DNA of 64,000 nucleotides from Hyaloperonospora brassicae. Taxonomy: Eukaryota; Oomycota; Peronosporomycetes; Peronosporales; Peronosporaceae. The notes under the pieces are model-generated. The model worked only from the letters and a program-made list of their open reading frames with translations, had not been told where the DNA came from and ran no database searches. This document shows, one piece after another, positions 21,315-32,600 of this stretch; position 1 is the stretch's first letter, and each line of letters opens with the position of its first letter. The stretch lies in contig CANTFL010000470.1 of NCBI GenBank assembly GCA_947650285.1, positions 460,504 to 524,503 on the forward strand, in the 5' to 3' direction. A program made the translations under genes and the position numbers.

Positions 21315-21904
21315 GAGGACAGGAACATGTATTTAGAATATTAAACGCACCGGCTAGACCTACTGAATATATGTAAAAGTGTTCTTTAAATCGCGCGTTT
21401 GTCTTTGTTGTGAGACATGACAACGGCAGGCAGTGGCGTCGTCCAAAACTCGCTACCGCAGTCACTTTCTTGTACTTGTGTGATGTACAATTGACATCTA
21501 TTATATCCAGATCATAATTCTAATGTATTCATTTAAACAGAGACTACTCAGTGATGTCGACGATCTCAACCGGATATGCTTATGCTCTCCGTCCATAATA
21601 GAGCTTCTGTAGCAATAGCGAACAACCATTTATCGCTGTCAAGAGCGTTGTGTAGACAAGGTCAACTATGATTGCGTCGTCACGGCGATCAATGTGGTAC
21701 TTTTATTAATCAGACTACGTCGCCAACAGAGACGCATATAGTACTATCAATAGACAGTACCCCGAGATTGCACTCATGCATGAGATGGTTGAGGTATTAA
21801 AATTATTGTCTAGTGTTAATCTCTTCTGTCAACGCTACAACATGCAGTTTACCGGCACTGCATATTGACCTGGTCAAGTTGCACATCGCGTACGACAGTC
21901 CGCG
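21315..21904. other. Spacer between elements 3 and 2
   Basis: About 590 bp with no recognised gene. It begins right after the CTAAG target duplication and ends with CCGCG, the likely left target duplication of element 2. Confidence 0.6.
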
Positions 21905-22439
21905 TGTAACGGGGGTTACACGTCGACTGGTAGTCGACAATAGGTGTGGTGCACACAAGGGACGGGATCCTCATTAAAATAATATTCGAACACGGTATCA
22001 ATTGTTGAAGACTGATGTCTGTCAACAATTGATTACGAGATCTTTTTAGAGGTTTTATTCAGGACATTAGCGAATGGGTTAATTACTTTGTTCCACGGTG
22101 TTCTTCTAGGTTAAAAGAAGAAACAAAATTCAGTTCCCATTTTGATCAACAAAAGACACGTGCCTCTCCGAGGCGTCTTGCGATCTTAAGGAATTAGCAA
22201 CGCCTTGCTAAGGCAGCTACTCCTTGTGCACTTAGTGCGATTGATTCTTTGAATCGTTTGGTCCCCTTGGAACAGGGACCGTAAGCTCTCTGAGCTTGTT
22301 GACTCTTTGAGTCGGGTTCTTTGAACCAAGCCTTAGCTCTCGGAGCTGTTGACGCTTTGAGTCGGGTTCGTAGAACCAAAGTTGCTCGTAAGAGCGTTAA
22401 GTCTCCCTCTGACTTAAGGAGCTGTGTAGCTCCGCTACA
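21905..22439 (+). repeat. 5' LTR of element 2
   Basis: 535 bp, TGTAAC...GCTACA. From about 22160 to the end it is a chain of small palindromes: GCCTCTCCGAGGC, GATTC-ttt-GAATC, GACTC-ttt-GAGTC, GTTC-ttt-GAAC, AGCTCTCGGAGCT and GGAGCT-gtgt-AGCTCC, each with 4-7 bp arms. Confidence 0.95.
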
Positions 22440-22441
22440 CT

Positions 22442-22451
22442 TGGTAGCACT
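22442..22451 (+). other. Primer-binding site of element 2
   Basis: TGGTAGCACT, two bases after the 5' LTR; same sequence as in element 3. Confidence 0.65.
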
Positions 22452-22498
22452 AGAAGTCAATCTACACCTGAGTCGGTAACGACTGATCCTTTTTGAGG

Positions 22499-23530
22499 AT
22501 GGAGCAATCTACACCCCTCTCTGAGGCCCAGAAGGTCGCGCTTGAGAAGCTGACCGCGGCCGTAGGCCCAGAGTATGTGGAGGTTCTAGCTGCACAAGGT
22601 CCCGATGTGCTCAATGCACGAGTCGAGACCTTCACGCAGTATGAAACGGCCCTTTTATGGCAGGTTCAAAACCAGGTAGCGTCGGCTATGCCAACACGCT
22701 ACGTGTCAATGCCACCAGAAGAGGCTAAGCCTCGCCCCCTTCGGGTAGACGCCAAACATTAATCCGGGAAGGAGGGCGAAACCTAACACTCTGGATCCGT
22801 GAGATTGAGATGGCCATGAGATCTGGCATTATCTCACTTGAGCACCAGCGGGTCTCGCTGGATATTTCCAAGCTCAATGGGAGGGCTAGAGAGTGGGCTC
22901 TGACATGTGGCACGTCTGTCGTCTTGGCTTTTTCCACATGAGATTCGGTTAAGTTAGACCTTTTGCTAGTTTTCTCGCCACCTAACCAGGATTATCGCGT
23001 GCGCTCACGCTTCTTGTCTACCCGTCAAGGTAAGAATGAGTTAAAGGACTATGTATAAGAGTTGAGAACTCTGATGGATGCTATGCAGGCCGACCCTCTC
23101 CCTGAGACAGGCTTTGTGACATTCTTCATGAAGGGTCTTCGCAATAGCGTTGTTAAGACCTAGGTATTTTTTATCCACCCGTCTACTTTGAAGAGGCGGT
23201 GAGCATCGCTCAAAATGCTGAGCACAACTTCAATTCGGCCAGACTTGGTTGGAGTGGGTACAACCCAAGCTTCGCGAGGGCACCTCTTCGTGCGCCTCGG
23301 CTTACTGTAAGCCAGAACCGATGAATCGCATCCATGCTGAAGATGAAGGTGAAGAGGAGCTTCATGTTGCAGAGCAACGAGAGGAAGTGAGACTCTGTTA
23401 CATGTGCGGAAGCACTAAACACTTGCGTCCCACTTGTCCTTTGCGTAAGCAACAACCGGCTTCTATGGGTCGAAACCCCAGCCACAACCAGAAACCTTGT
23501 ATGGCACGGGGAAACGTCGACACACAGTAG
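22499..23530 (+). pseudogene. gag: gag of element 2 (decayed)
   Basis: The start is the ATG at 22499 (MEQSTPLSEAQ). The first frame ends at 22762; the middle has stops and shifts. The last frame (23249-23530) contains a CCHC zinc knuckle, CYMCGSTKHLRPTC, at 23396-23437. The parts align with element 1's gag. Element 2 keeps the zinc knuckle that is disrupted in element 1. Confidence 0.8.
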
Positions 23531-23982
23531 GTGCGGGGCGCCCTACTGGGGTAGAACCGAGGTCTGTTGATACTCGACGAGGTAGAGTGAAACAGGGCTT
23601 AGCCCCACCGAGCTATGTGCCCACCAGCCTTGAGCGTGGATACAAGCCTGACTTGTTAATCGCCGAGGCGAAGATTAAAGGCTTTGAGAAGCATTGGTCG
23701 ATCCTAATCGACTCCGGAGCATCATGCAATTATGCTCGACGTCGTTCCCTTGAGGGAAGTCAGCGATACGCTGAAGCGCTCAAAGCGCATGAGGGTGATT
23801 CAATCACCATTCGTTTAGCGAGTGGTAGTCGCGTCACGGTGCCTAAGGTTCCGTTGAACTTAGGTGTGAAGTTTTTAGACTTTGACAGCATTGAACGCTG
23901 TCTTGTCCTCGATTTGGATTCGAGATATGATCTCATCCTGGGTATGGCTTGGCTTATAGGCCATGAGCCCTGGATTGATTGA
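23497..23982 (+). pseudogene. Aspartic protease region of element 2
   Basis: A 161-codon open frame with the active-site motif ILIDSGASCNYARRRSLEG (aspartate codon at 23710-23712) and the downstream DLDSRYDLILGMAW that forms the second part of retroviral-type proteases. The domain itself is intact but ends at a stop at 23980-23982 and is separated from gag and reverse transcriptase, so it is part of a non-functional polyprotein. Confidence 0.75.
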
Positions 23983-24292
23983 AGGTCAAACCTTAGGCGC
24001 CACGCGCAAAATTCCTAGCGATTCTTTAGAGAGTCATGAACCCACCTTTGCTAGGCAACAAAAGCGCTATTGGCGCAAGCCATTGACGGAAGATGTCAAT
24101 GTGCTGGACATTGGTATGTCAGAGTTAATTAACTCCAATGTCAATGACATTAATATTGAGCGGAGCTCTTTCAACATATGTGAAGGGAGTTATACTCCGT
24201 TGAGTGATACTCATGTGATACTGAGTCACTGCATGCTGCAGGCATGGTTGGCCTAGGGCCGAGAAACCAAGAATGTAGTTCCTCTGATGTGA

Positions 24293-26520
24293 GTGGGGGT
24301 GGCACGTGAAATTTTACAGAGTGATGGCGGCCGAGGTGGCACCTCACTGAATGTCGGTAATGACATTGATGGCGAGAAGCCAGAGTGTTCAGGGCTAGTC
24401 CCCGATGCTGTACGTGAAGTGGTACGTGTAAATTCACTGGGTGAAGCGTTCGAATTACGTAACTCTTTGCCAGATATCGTTCAAGACATAAGCTTTCGTA
24501 TAGATTGTGCTAAGATAAATAAGAACCACGGCGACCCTATTGTCCCGGCCCCTAGAAGACGTATGGTTGCTTTGGGGAAACGATTCCAGCGTAAGGTGGC
24601 AACTGCTAAGCGCCCAACGTCTAAGAAGACACGAAGTGATAATAGTAATAATACACAATATACACTTGTCAATGGGTTAACTGGCCAGGTTGATGGCAAT
24701 ATTAGTCTTGAGACTCTTCCATCCTTGGATACTCTCTTTGACCTAGATGAAATGTCTGACGGCGAATTTAGCCAAGCCTTACCGGCAGGAGAATTTTCCG
24801 AGTTAGTGGTCATTCGGCCGGATTTTGAGTTGAACTCATCCTCGTTATTGGACGTGTCTGTCCTTGAGGACACAAAAGCGGCATCGGATGCCCGTAGTGG
24901 AACTTCGATCCTTTAGGATCTTCTCGATTCGTTCTATCCTTTGGTACAGGAACTTCTGGACGTGGTGTGTCACAACCCATCGTCCGTCTTACCTCCCGAT
25001 AGAGGTGTACGTCATGAAATTGACTTGGATCTTGGAACTACATACTGCGTAACACGGCGGTGGCCTTTACCGAAACAACAGTGTGACGTCATTGACGAAT
25101 TATTTCATGCAAAGCACGCGGCAGGAATGGTACGTGGGAGCAAATCTCCCCATATCACACCGACCTTCTGTGTCAGAAGCCTAATGGGAAGTGGCGTATT
25201 ATTCATGCTTACAATAAGCTGAATGCAGCCACCATCCCGGCTCAGGCACCAATTCCGAGGAAGGATGTTCTTCAGAACAATATGGTGGGATGAACAATGT
25301 ACAGTGCGCTCGACTTAGTCGGTGGTTGATACCAACTTCTCATGCGAGAAAGCGATATTCCGCTGACAGAAATCAGCACTCCAAGCGGTATGCTCTGGAA
25401 GTGGTTTGTTATGCCTCAAGGGTTATCAAATGCTCCGGCTACATTCAATCGTTTTGTGACACAATTGTTCAGACCTCACCGAGGATATGCACAGACGTAC
25501 TTTAATGACATCTTTGTCCACAGTCGTGCTACGAACGGTCAGTCAGATGTGGACAATCACATTGACCATTTACGAGTGGTGCTCGAGTGCATGCGCACGA
25601 ATAAGTTGTACGCCATCGCGTCTAAGTGCATCTTTGGTGCATGGGAGATTCCTTTTTTAGGGTGCTTTATTGGTAAGCGAGGCCTTAGAGCGGATCCCGC
25701 TAAGGGAAAAGCCATAGTTGATTGGCCGGTTCCAAAAAACCAAAAGGACTTACGTAAATGGCTTGGCCTTGCTCACTACTTACATAAATACAGTGCGAAT
25801 TACGCAGATATGGCTTGGCCATTATCCAATCTCCTTACAAAAAAGTGGAATTTTGCTGGACTAGCACCTAGCATGATGCTTCTCAAGCAGTAAAGGAAAG
25901 TCTCCTTCATGCGCCAATTTTGGCTTTGCCTGATCCTGATCGATCTTTCAGTGTCGTCTGTGACGCATCTGACTTTTTTATAGGCAGCGCTCTGTTACAT
26001 ACAGATTCCGATAAACGGGAACGCGTCATTGCGTTTGAGTCCCGGTAGATTAAGGCTACAGAAAAGAACTATCCTGTTCATGACAAAGAGCTACTTGCAA
26101 TGAAGTATGATCTCGTCAAATTTAGAGTTCATCTTCTTGGTTCTAAGCCGTTTGTGATCTATACAGATCATGCGTCACTACGCACTGCGATCCAGTCGCC
26201 TCACCTCTATCAGATAATGGCTCGTTGGCTTTCCTTCTTTGCTGAGTACAACTTCGAGGTGAAGTATAAGCCGGGCAAGCAGAATACTTTGGCTGATGCG
26301 TTGTCACGCAGGCCTGACTATGAGCTTGCTAATGTTACGACTTTGTCGTTGTCGGTCCCTGACCTAATCCGTACGGTATATGCCAAGGATGAACACTGTG
26401 TAGCTCTTTTACGTGCTCTAGGGAGCGACAAGTTCAACGACTCAGACATAGAATTGTCGGCACATTTACGTGCGAGGCTACATCGATATTCCATCCATCA
26501 AAGCCTGTTGTGATATAACA
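24293..26520 (+). pseudogene. Reverse transcriptase and RNase H of element 2 (decayed)
   Basis: Frames at 24293-24916, 24941-25222, 25342-25893 and 26100-26513 carry linker, reverse transcriptase and RNase H segments in order. Motifs include FVMPQGLSNAPATFNR, FLGCFIGKRGLRADPAK and VIYTDHASLRTAIQSPHL. The catalytic box reads YFND (25498-25509) instead of the YFDD of elements 1 and 3, a single G-to-A change that removes a metal-binding aspartate. In-frame stops occur at least at 24916, 25330 and 26047 in addition to frame changes. Confidence 0.88.
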
Positions 26521-28169
26521 CGGATGTGGAGGACACCCCTCGCATCGTTGTCCCTCATGATGATGAGTTGAAGTATCGGATCCTCTATGTGCACATGATA
26601 CTGCGTTGAGTGGTCATCTCGGTCGTGAGAAGACCTAAGGCTTAGTTAGCCAGTGCTATTGGTGGCACAAACTATACAAACGGGTGAGAACATATGTGCG
26701 TACGTGTGAAATGTGTCAACGGGTAAAACCCCCACCTTACGCGGCCGCTCCGCTGGTCGGTTTGCCTGTACCCAAGGGGTGTTGTGAGTCCATCAGCATG
26801 TATTTCCAATTCTGTTTACCGAAATTTTCGAATGGCAATACGGTTATTGTGGTCTTTGTTGACCGTTTGAACAAGATGGCTCATTTAGCGGCGGTGCCAG
26901 ATACTATTGATGGTAAGGGTACAGCTACGATGTTTATTGGTCGCGTGATTCGACAACACGGTTTGCCGTTGGCAATTGTCTCTGATCGAGATCTTCGCTT
27001 CACTAAACGTTTAAAAATCCATCTTCAAGGTGATCGGCACACGATTGGACATGTCCAAAGCGGATCATCCGCATACAGATGGTCAAACCGAGCGAGTGAA
27101 TCGCATCATGGGTGACATCTTGCGCAGTGTTTGCGCTGAAAAACCTAAGCGTTGGATCTCGATGCATCCTGTCTTCGAAATTGTGTTGAATAACGCCGTG
27201 CATGCCTTCACCGGCTACACACCGTTTTTTGTGAATGGTCTCACACACCCTCGCGTTCCGTTAACGCTACCACTGCGTGGTTCAGGGCTTGTTGGGGGAG
27301 TATTGCCGATCGGCTTGCTGATATCAGCCGTGCTACTGATCAAAAACAGGTAAGTGGGTTCTCGCAACGCGATTGAATGTCTTACGACATGTGCGTGATG
27401 CACTGGCTGTTAGCCTAGACAAGCAGAAGGAACAAGCTGATGCTAAAGGCAGAGGTTGTATCGAACGTTATGAGGTCGGAGACCAAGTTCTAATCAATTC
27501 TAAACCCTACCTACAAATATAGAATCCGATGTCTTCAAGACAAAGCTGCGTTCGCGCTCCATTGGATCATTTACGATCGTCTTGAAATAGGAACTTACGT
27601 TTACGCTCAACCTTCCGCGCAAACTGCGCACACACCCCGTGTTCTACGTTGACTTGCTTAAGCCGTATCGGGATCCGTCCCACGTGAAATAGAAGGCGCT
27701 TGCGCCGGGTATAGTGGCCTTGCCATCGGTTGTTAAATCCGTATCAGGAGGTATAGCTGAGCCTCCATCCGGCCTTGGCCCAACTCCAACGCCTGGACAC
27801 GGGCTTGGCCCAACTCCAACACCTCAAGACGGGCTCGCATCGCGTCAAACGCACTCTGTGTCTTATCTAATGTCTAACGGAGACCACTCAGCCAAAGAAC
27901 CACCTTCTCATGCTCTTCCTCCGATATACCCACCACCTCCGACGCTGCTCGATGAGCAAGAGAACCGCCAGTTCCATGTGGAGCGACTCCTGAAACGACG
28001 TTGTCGTCAGAGTCAAGACCAGTATCTGGTGAAGTGGAGAGGGTACCCGGAGTCGAATAACTCGTGGGAGTTTGAGACACCCCTTCGGCAGAATTGCCGA
28101 TACGCCGTTGATGTTTTTGAGTATCGTAGCAGGGGTCATCCCTCGACCGAGAGCTCTTCTCACCCATAG
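26520..28169 (+). pseudogene. Integrase and chromodomain of element 2 (decayed)
   Basis: The zinc-binding part (TYVRTCEMCQRVKPPPY) begins the frame 26684-27115. The core follows with VIVVFVDRLNKMAHLAAVP and LAIVSDRDLRF. The frame 27030-27353 carries TDGQTERVNRIMGDILRSVC. After a disrupted C-terminal region, the frame 27714-28169 has a chromodomain (FHVERLLKRR, QYLVKWRGYPESNNSWEF) and ends at 28169. The proline-rich linker before it contains a short repeat of GLGPTPTP. The last 296 bp overlap the antisense ORF on the other strand. Confidence 0.88.
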
Positions 28170-28989
28170 TGGTGGAGGCAGGTGGGTAGTTGGGTTTCGC
28201 TTGACCAACATTCACATCAATCGGCACAGCCGAAGCATAGCGTGTGCGAGTTCGCAACTGGCCTCTGGCCTTAAGCTCGGCGTAATCATACCGAAGATTT
28301 CGTTCTAGGCGAACATCTGCCACATCGTCACTTGCTCTGAGAGCTAACACGCTGCTAAGGTGTCGTTTCCGATGCACCCGGCGAACAAAAGCGTTGTCTT
28401 CTTCTTCCTGAGATTCGCCTGCTAACAAGAGGATGGTTATACCCTTCATTGGTGGAACCGGTGCATCCCGTGCTTGCGTGTCAAGTCGCAACTTGTATTG
28501 ACTTTGAGTCGTCAAGTGGGGTTGCAGACACCTCTCGCGAAGTACCTGTCGACTCGCCACCTCATCAGAAGATGTTGGCTCAGCGCCAATGGCCCAAGTT
28601 GCCAAAGAACGACCTGTCGTTTGGCGTATACGATCTTCCACATTGACTGGTAAGAAGAAATAGCCACGAAAACCCTCAAGATTTGCAGCAAGCTGCATAC
28701 GGCGCTAAGCGCTCTCTTCTCGTTGAATATCCTTCTCTTGTTGCTCATCGAGCGGATTAGTGATGATGTCATCGCCCACAAGAAGTGTTTGATGCGGCGC
28801 CGATGGCGCGTTGGCTTCGCCACGCTCGTTAAATCGGTTTGGTGCAATAGGAGGCGCTCCCTCTTGCACTGGTGCGTCGGACATTGTCCTCTCGTCACCA
28901 TTAATATCGGCATCGCTATCATAATCCACATCAACATCGATGCCAACGTAAGACGAGAGAGTCGAGGACTCATGGGGTTGCGATGCCAT
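27874..28989 (-). pseudogene. Antisense ORF of element 2, interrupted by one TAG
   Basis: It lies on the strand opposite pol, between pol and the 3' LTR, overlapping the pol end by 296 bp. From a well-placed ATG at 28989 (ACACCATGG context) the frame runs 372 codons to the stop at 27874-27876, with a single TAG at 28705-28707. The N-terminus is acidic (DVDVDYDSDADINGDE). The part after the TAG contains an Arg-rich helical stretch (RRVHRKRHLSSVLALRASDD) and a Ser/Thr/Pro-rich end. The TAG may be a lesion. Alternatively it may be the end of a 75-base intron (GTGGGC...CTTAG with a CACTAATCC branch-like site), which would keep the frame. There is no evident sequence similarity to the element-3 antisense protein beyond an acidic start. 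Confidence 0.5.
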
Positions 28990-29089
28990 GGTGTTTTGTG
29001 TTTTGCCAACCGTGAAGGTTAAAGCGCACACATACCGTCCTCTTTAAGAAAAAAATTCGATTGACGTTTTGTGAAAATGTCAGTCTCGT

Positions 29090-29098
29090 AGGGGAGGG
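29090..29098 (+). other. Polypurine tract of element 2
   Basis: AGGGGAGGG directly before the 3' LTR. Confidence 0.7.
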
Positions 29099-29633
29099 TG
29101 TAACGGGGGTTACACGTCGACTGGTAGTTGACAATAGGTGTGGTGCACACAAGGGACGGGATCCTCATTAAAATAATATTCGAACACGGTATCAATTGTT
29201 GAAGACTGATGTCTGTCAACAATTGATTACGAGATCTTTTTAGAGGTTTTATTTAGGACATTAGCGAATGGGTTAATTACTTTGTTCTACGGTGTTCTTC
29301 TAGGTTAAAAGAAGAAACAAAATTCAGTTCCCATTTTGATCAACAAAAGACACGTGCCTCTCCGAGGCGTCTTGCGATCTTAAGGAATTAGCAACGCCTT
29401 GCTAAGGCAGCTACTCCTTGTGCACTTAGTGCGATTGATTCTTTGAATCGTTTGGTCCCCTTGGAACAGGGACCGTAAGCTCTCTGAGCTTGTTGACTCT
29501 TTGAGTCGGGTTCTTTGAACCAAGCCTTAGCTCTCGGAGCTGTTGACGCTTTGAGTCGGGTTCGTAGAACCAAAGTTACTCGTAAGAGCGTTAAGTCTCC
29601 CTCTGACTTAAGGAGCTGTGTAGCTCCGCTACA
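29099..29633 (+). repeat. 3' LTR of element 2
   Basis: 535 bp. Compared with the 5' LTR it has three C-to-T differences and one G-to-A difference and no indels. Confidence 0.95.
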
Positions 29634-32600
29634 CCACGCATATTCCTGAGCTTACCAAGCTAGTGTCCGGGTCTTCCCGTCCCATAAGCCTTGAGATCCT
29701 GACGGTTCTTTTCGGCGTTAAGTCCCCTTGTCCCATTAGTTAAGTTGTCACTAAAAATTTGAGTAGGTGCAGTTTTCCTTACATATGACAGGTCTTGCAC
29801 ATAACCTCATAGACTTATGACTCGTCAGAAAGCCCATCTTCCATCACTCCTACCAGACGTCATCCTCGTTATCCTTCAACGATAACATTTGACACACGCC
29901 TTACATCCTTGGCGCCGGTAGCACCTTAGCAACAGATCCGAGATCAAACCATGGTTCTCAACAAAATTGGCCGTGCGATCATCATTCGATCGTAAAAGTA
30001 GCCAAACTTAGACCGAATGTCGACATGTTTAATGCTCTGGGCATCTATATAGCTTTCCAATCGGATTATAGACTTGCAATTCGTTTTTGATACCAAAATC
30101 AGCTAAATAATCATCATATATAGCTCACCACACATATGTATACACCTAGGATTCTTGCGTCTTTTATGCGACGCAGCAATGACCACATCTTCGATGATGC
30201 TGAGCGCGATACTATCCTGAACCTTGTACGCTCATTAAAACCCTGCACTTTCCATCGTCAGCATATAATCGACACCTTCTTGTGTCCCAACCTATCCGCG
30301 TCAAGGTTTGCCTCGCTTCACCTTCATATTTATACGGGACCACCTAACTATCGATATTGTTTATTTAGCATTCAAACAATTGGCTTCTTTTAGCTTTCTG
30401 GTAAATCGTGTAGCCGAATTCCAGTCCTTTATCATCGTCTTGTGTTCATGCATCGCCGCGCGTCGCGATACTTTTATAGATTCAAGCGATTGCAACGCGC
30501 AAGACACACCGCATGTCCAACAATGCCTATTGACGCCATAAAGCTCACTATTTGGACTACGTCAGTAGAGAAACGAACTATCTAGAACCTTGTGAATCAA
30601 TGTCGATATATTCATCTTCAATTAGGGTTCGGATACCGTTTGTCTGACCTTAAACCATGATCCTACAACATTTAATGAATCGATGCTTACTCGTCCTACC
30701 TTTAACCCATTAATCGTTCATTTTAATACGCCTATCATAAACTCTGTTCACGAAGCTAGAAAAGCTTGATGTCAAGTGACGTCGTGAACTCAAAATGATG
30801 TTAGCTACATCAGCACATATTGTGTTGACTGACGCATTGTCAACTTACACTCCAACAAACTTGCCACATTCCTAAGTCAGTTTAATATACAAGATATCCA
30901 TATATTGTGCACCGCTTGATCCATAAGAACAATTGGTTGTTTTTGTAGTTCACAAATATACTGAAAGGATGTTGTGACCATCTCCATCTCAGCATACTTA
31001 TGACCGATTAGCCACTTTACAACAAAAAATAGATAAGTCAATTTTTTTGACCCCACCTTGTTTAAAGGTTTTTGACCATCCGGCATTTCGATTCTCCCTG
31101 TAATGTTTATGTCGAGGCCCTGACCTTTTTTAGCGTTAAGAGATGCGTATATAACCTCACCTAAAGTGCCTGCATATATCATTAAAGGAAGATTGCCAAT
31201 ATGGACTTCAATGTGCCAAAATCCATAGCGGCGTAAAGTCAAGGTGTAAATATCTTTAAATAGGTGTCAGTTGCCACGTGCAGCATGAAATTATCTCATA
31301 TCGACCCACAGTTCCATCAGCATCTGGCTTCGTAAAAAACACATACTTGTTGTGGAAAACGTTAAGTGGTGACACTAAAAGTACGCTGTCTACCTACATG
31401 TGTTTCAATTCAAGATATCAAATCTTTGTAAATAGCGGCGGCCACTGATTTTTGCTGGTGCACTCCACAGCCTCGTCGTAGTCATGTAGTTAAATCTACT
31501 TAAAGCGCTAGTAATGGTGTATTATTCATTAGTTGTTTCCATATCACTCGGCTTCATGATGTAGTTGCGTCTACGAGGTATGCGTTGGTCATATATTTAT
31601 CCGTGCTACTGGTCTTATGCTAATAAATTTCCGCTGCATAACATTGAAGGATTTCTGACTTTAAGTCCTGTGCAAATCTTTTTCTACCTTCCTAAATGAA
31701 ATATTGGTCAGTTTTTTCACATTTTTGGACGTACTGAGATATCATCACTGTACAATTTGTTGGTAAATATAACCTACACTTTCATATCATCGATATGTTC
31801 GATACCGGTTGTCTACTTCGGGCGATTAGTCATAAAGTTGTTATCAGTAGTTAGGTGCATCGCGAATGAGGAACCAATTGACACGATGTCACTTGCAATT
31901 CGATGTTCTAGGTCACATCTCAGTGGGCGGGACGTCATCGTAAATTTTCGTGGTGTAACTTCGAATATGTGTGCAAGATGCGTACTCAGCTGTATAGTCT
32001 TTTACTTCTAAGGTAGCCCTCATGCGTTCATAATACTCTGCCTTATATCCATGATAGTGCAATGTATCTGGTTAGCTTTGCCATTGCTTGCATGGTAGCG
32101 TCTGTCACTTAATTGCGAAACGAGACCAATATAAAATCTAACTAAAAACGAAATTAGTTATGTATACCTCTATATGGTATGTACGTGAAAAGTGAATTCG
32201 TAGTTTAAAATTGTATTGATTATCCAACAAGAGATGCTTAATATTTACCGCAGCTATATCCGCTGTCTTAGAGAGGAACATTCGATCATGTTTTGCTTTT
32301 ACTATTCTATACATGAACCAGTTACCATTATTTCCGGCGCAATCAGAGGAAATACAACCTCAAAAATTAAAGTAGATGACTCGACCGATCGCATCTTGGC
32401 TGATTTGAGCCCGCTGGCCTTGTATGATTGTATGCTCTTTGTCTTTTTACCTTATGCGTAGTTTAAACAAATAAAATACTCAGTATTTGTCTGTTTGAGA
32501 ATAAAGGCAGGGTAGCAATCCGTCTTACAAATAGTGTCGTAACACATATATTCGGACGGCGATGAATTTGTGACAAATTTGGCGATTCATGTTGAGCTCA

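Larger units (their letters stand above)
21905..29633 (+). mobile_element. Ty3/gypsy element 2, full-length but decayed, plus strand
   Basis: Two 535-bp LTRs (21905-22439 and 29099-29633) differ at only four sites. The flanks CCGCG (21900-21904) and CCACG (29634-29638) fit a 5-bp target duplication with one change. Inside lie, in order, primer-binding site, gag, protease, reverse transcriptase, RNase H, integrase with chromodomain, an antisense ORF and a polypurine tract. The internal coding region has many stops and frame changes, far more than expected for such similar LTRs. It is the same family as element 1. Confidence 0.95.

Noticed and set aside
30877..31242. 121-codon minus frame as a gene
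   Set aside because: AT-rich composition, no motif, and located next to decayed copia sequence.
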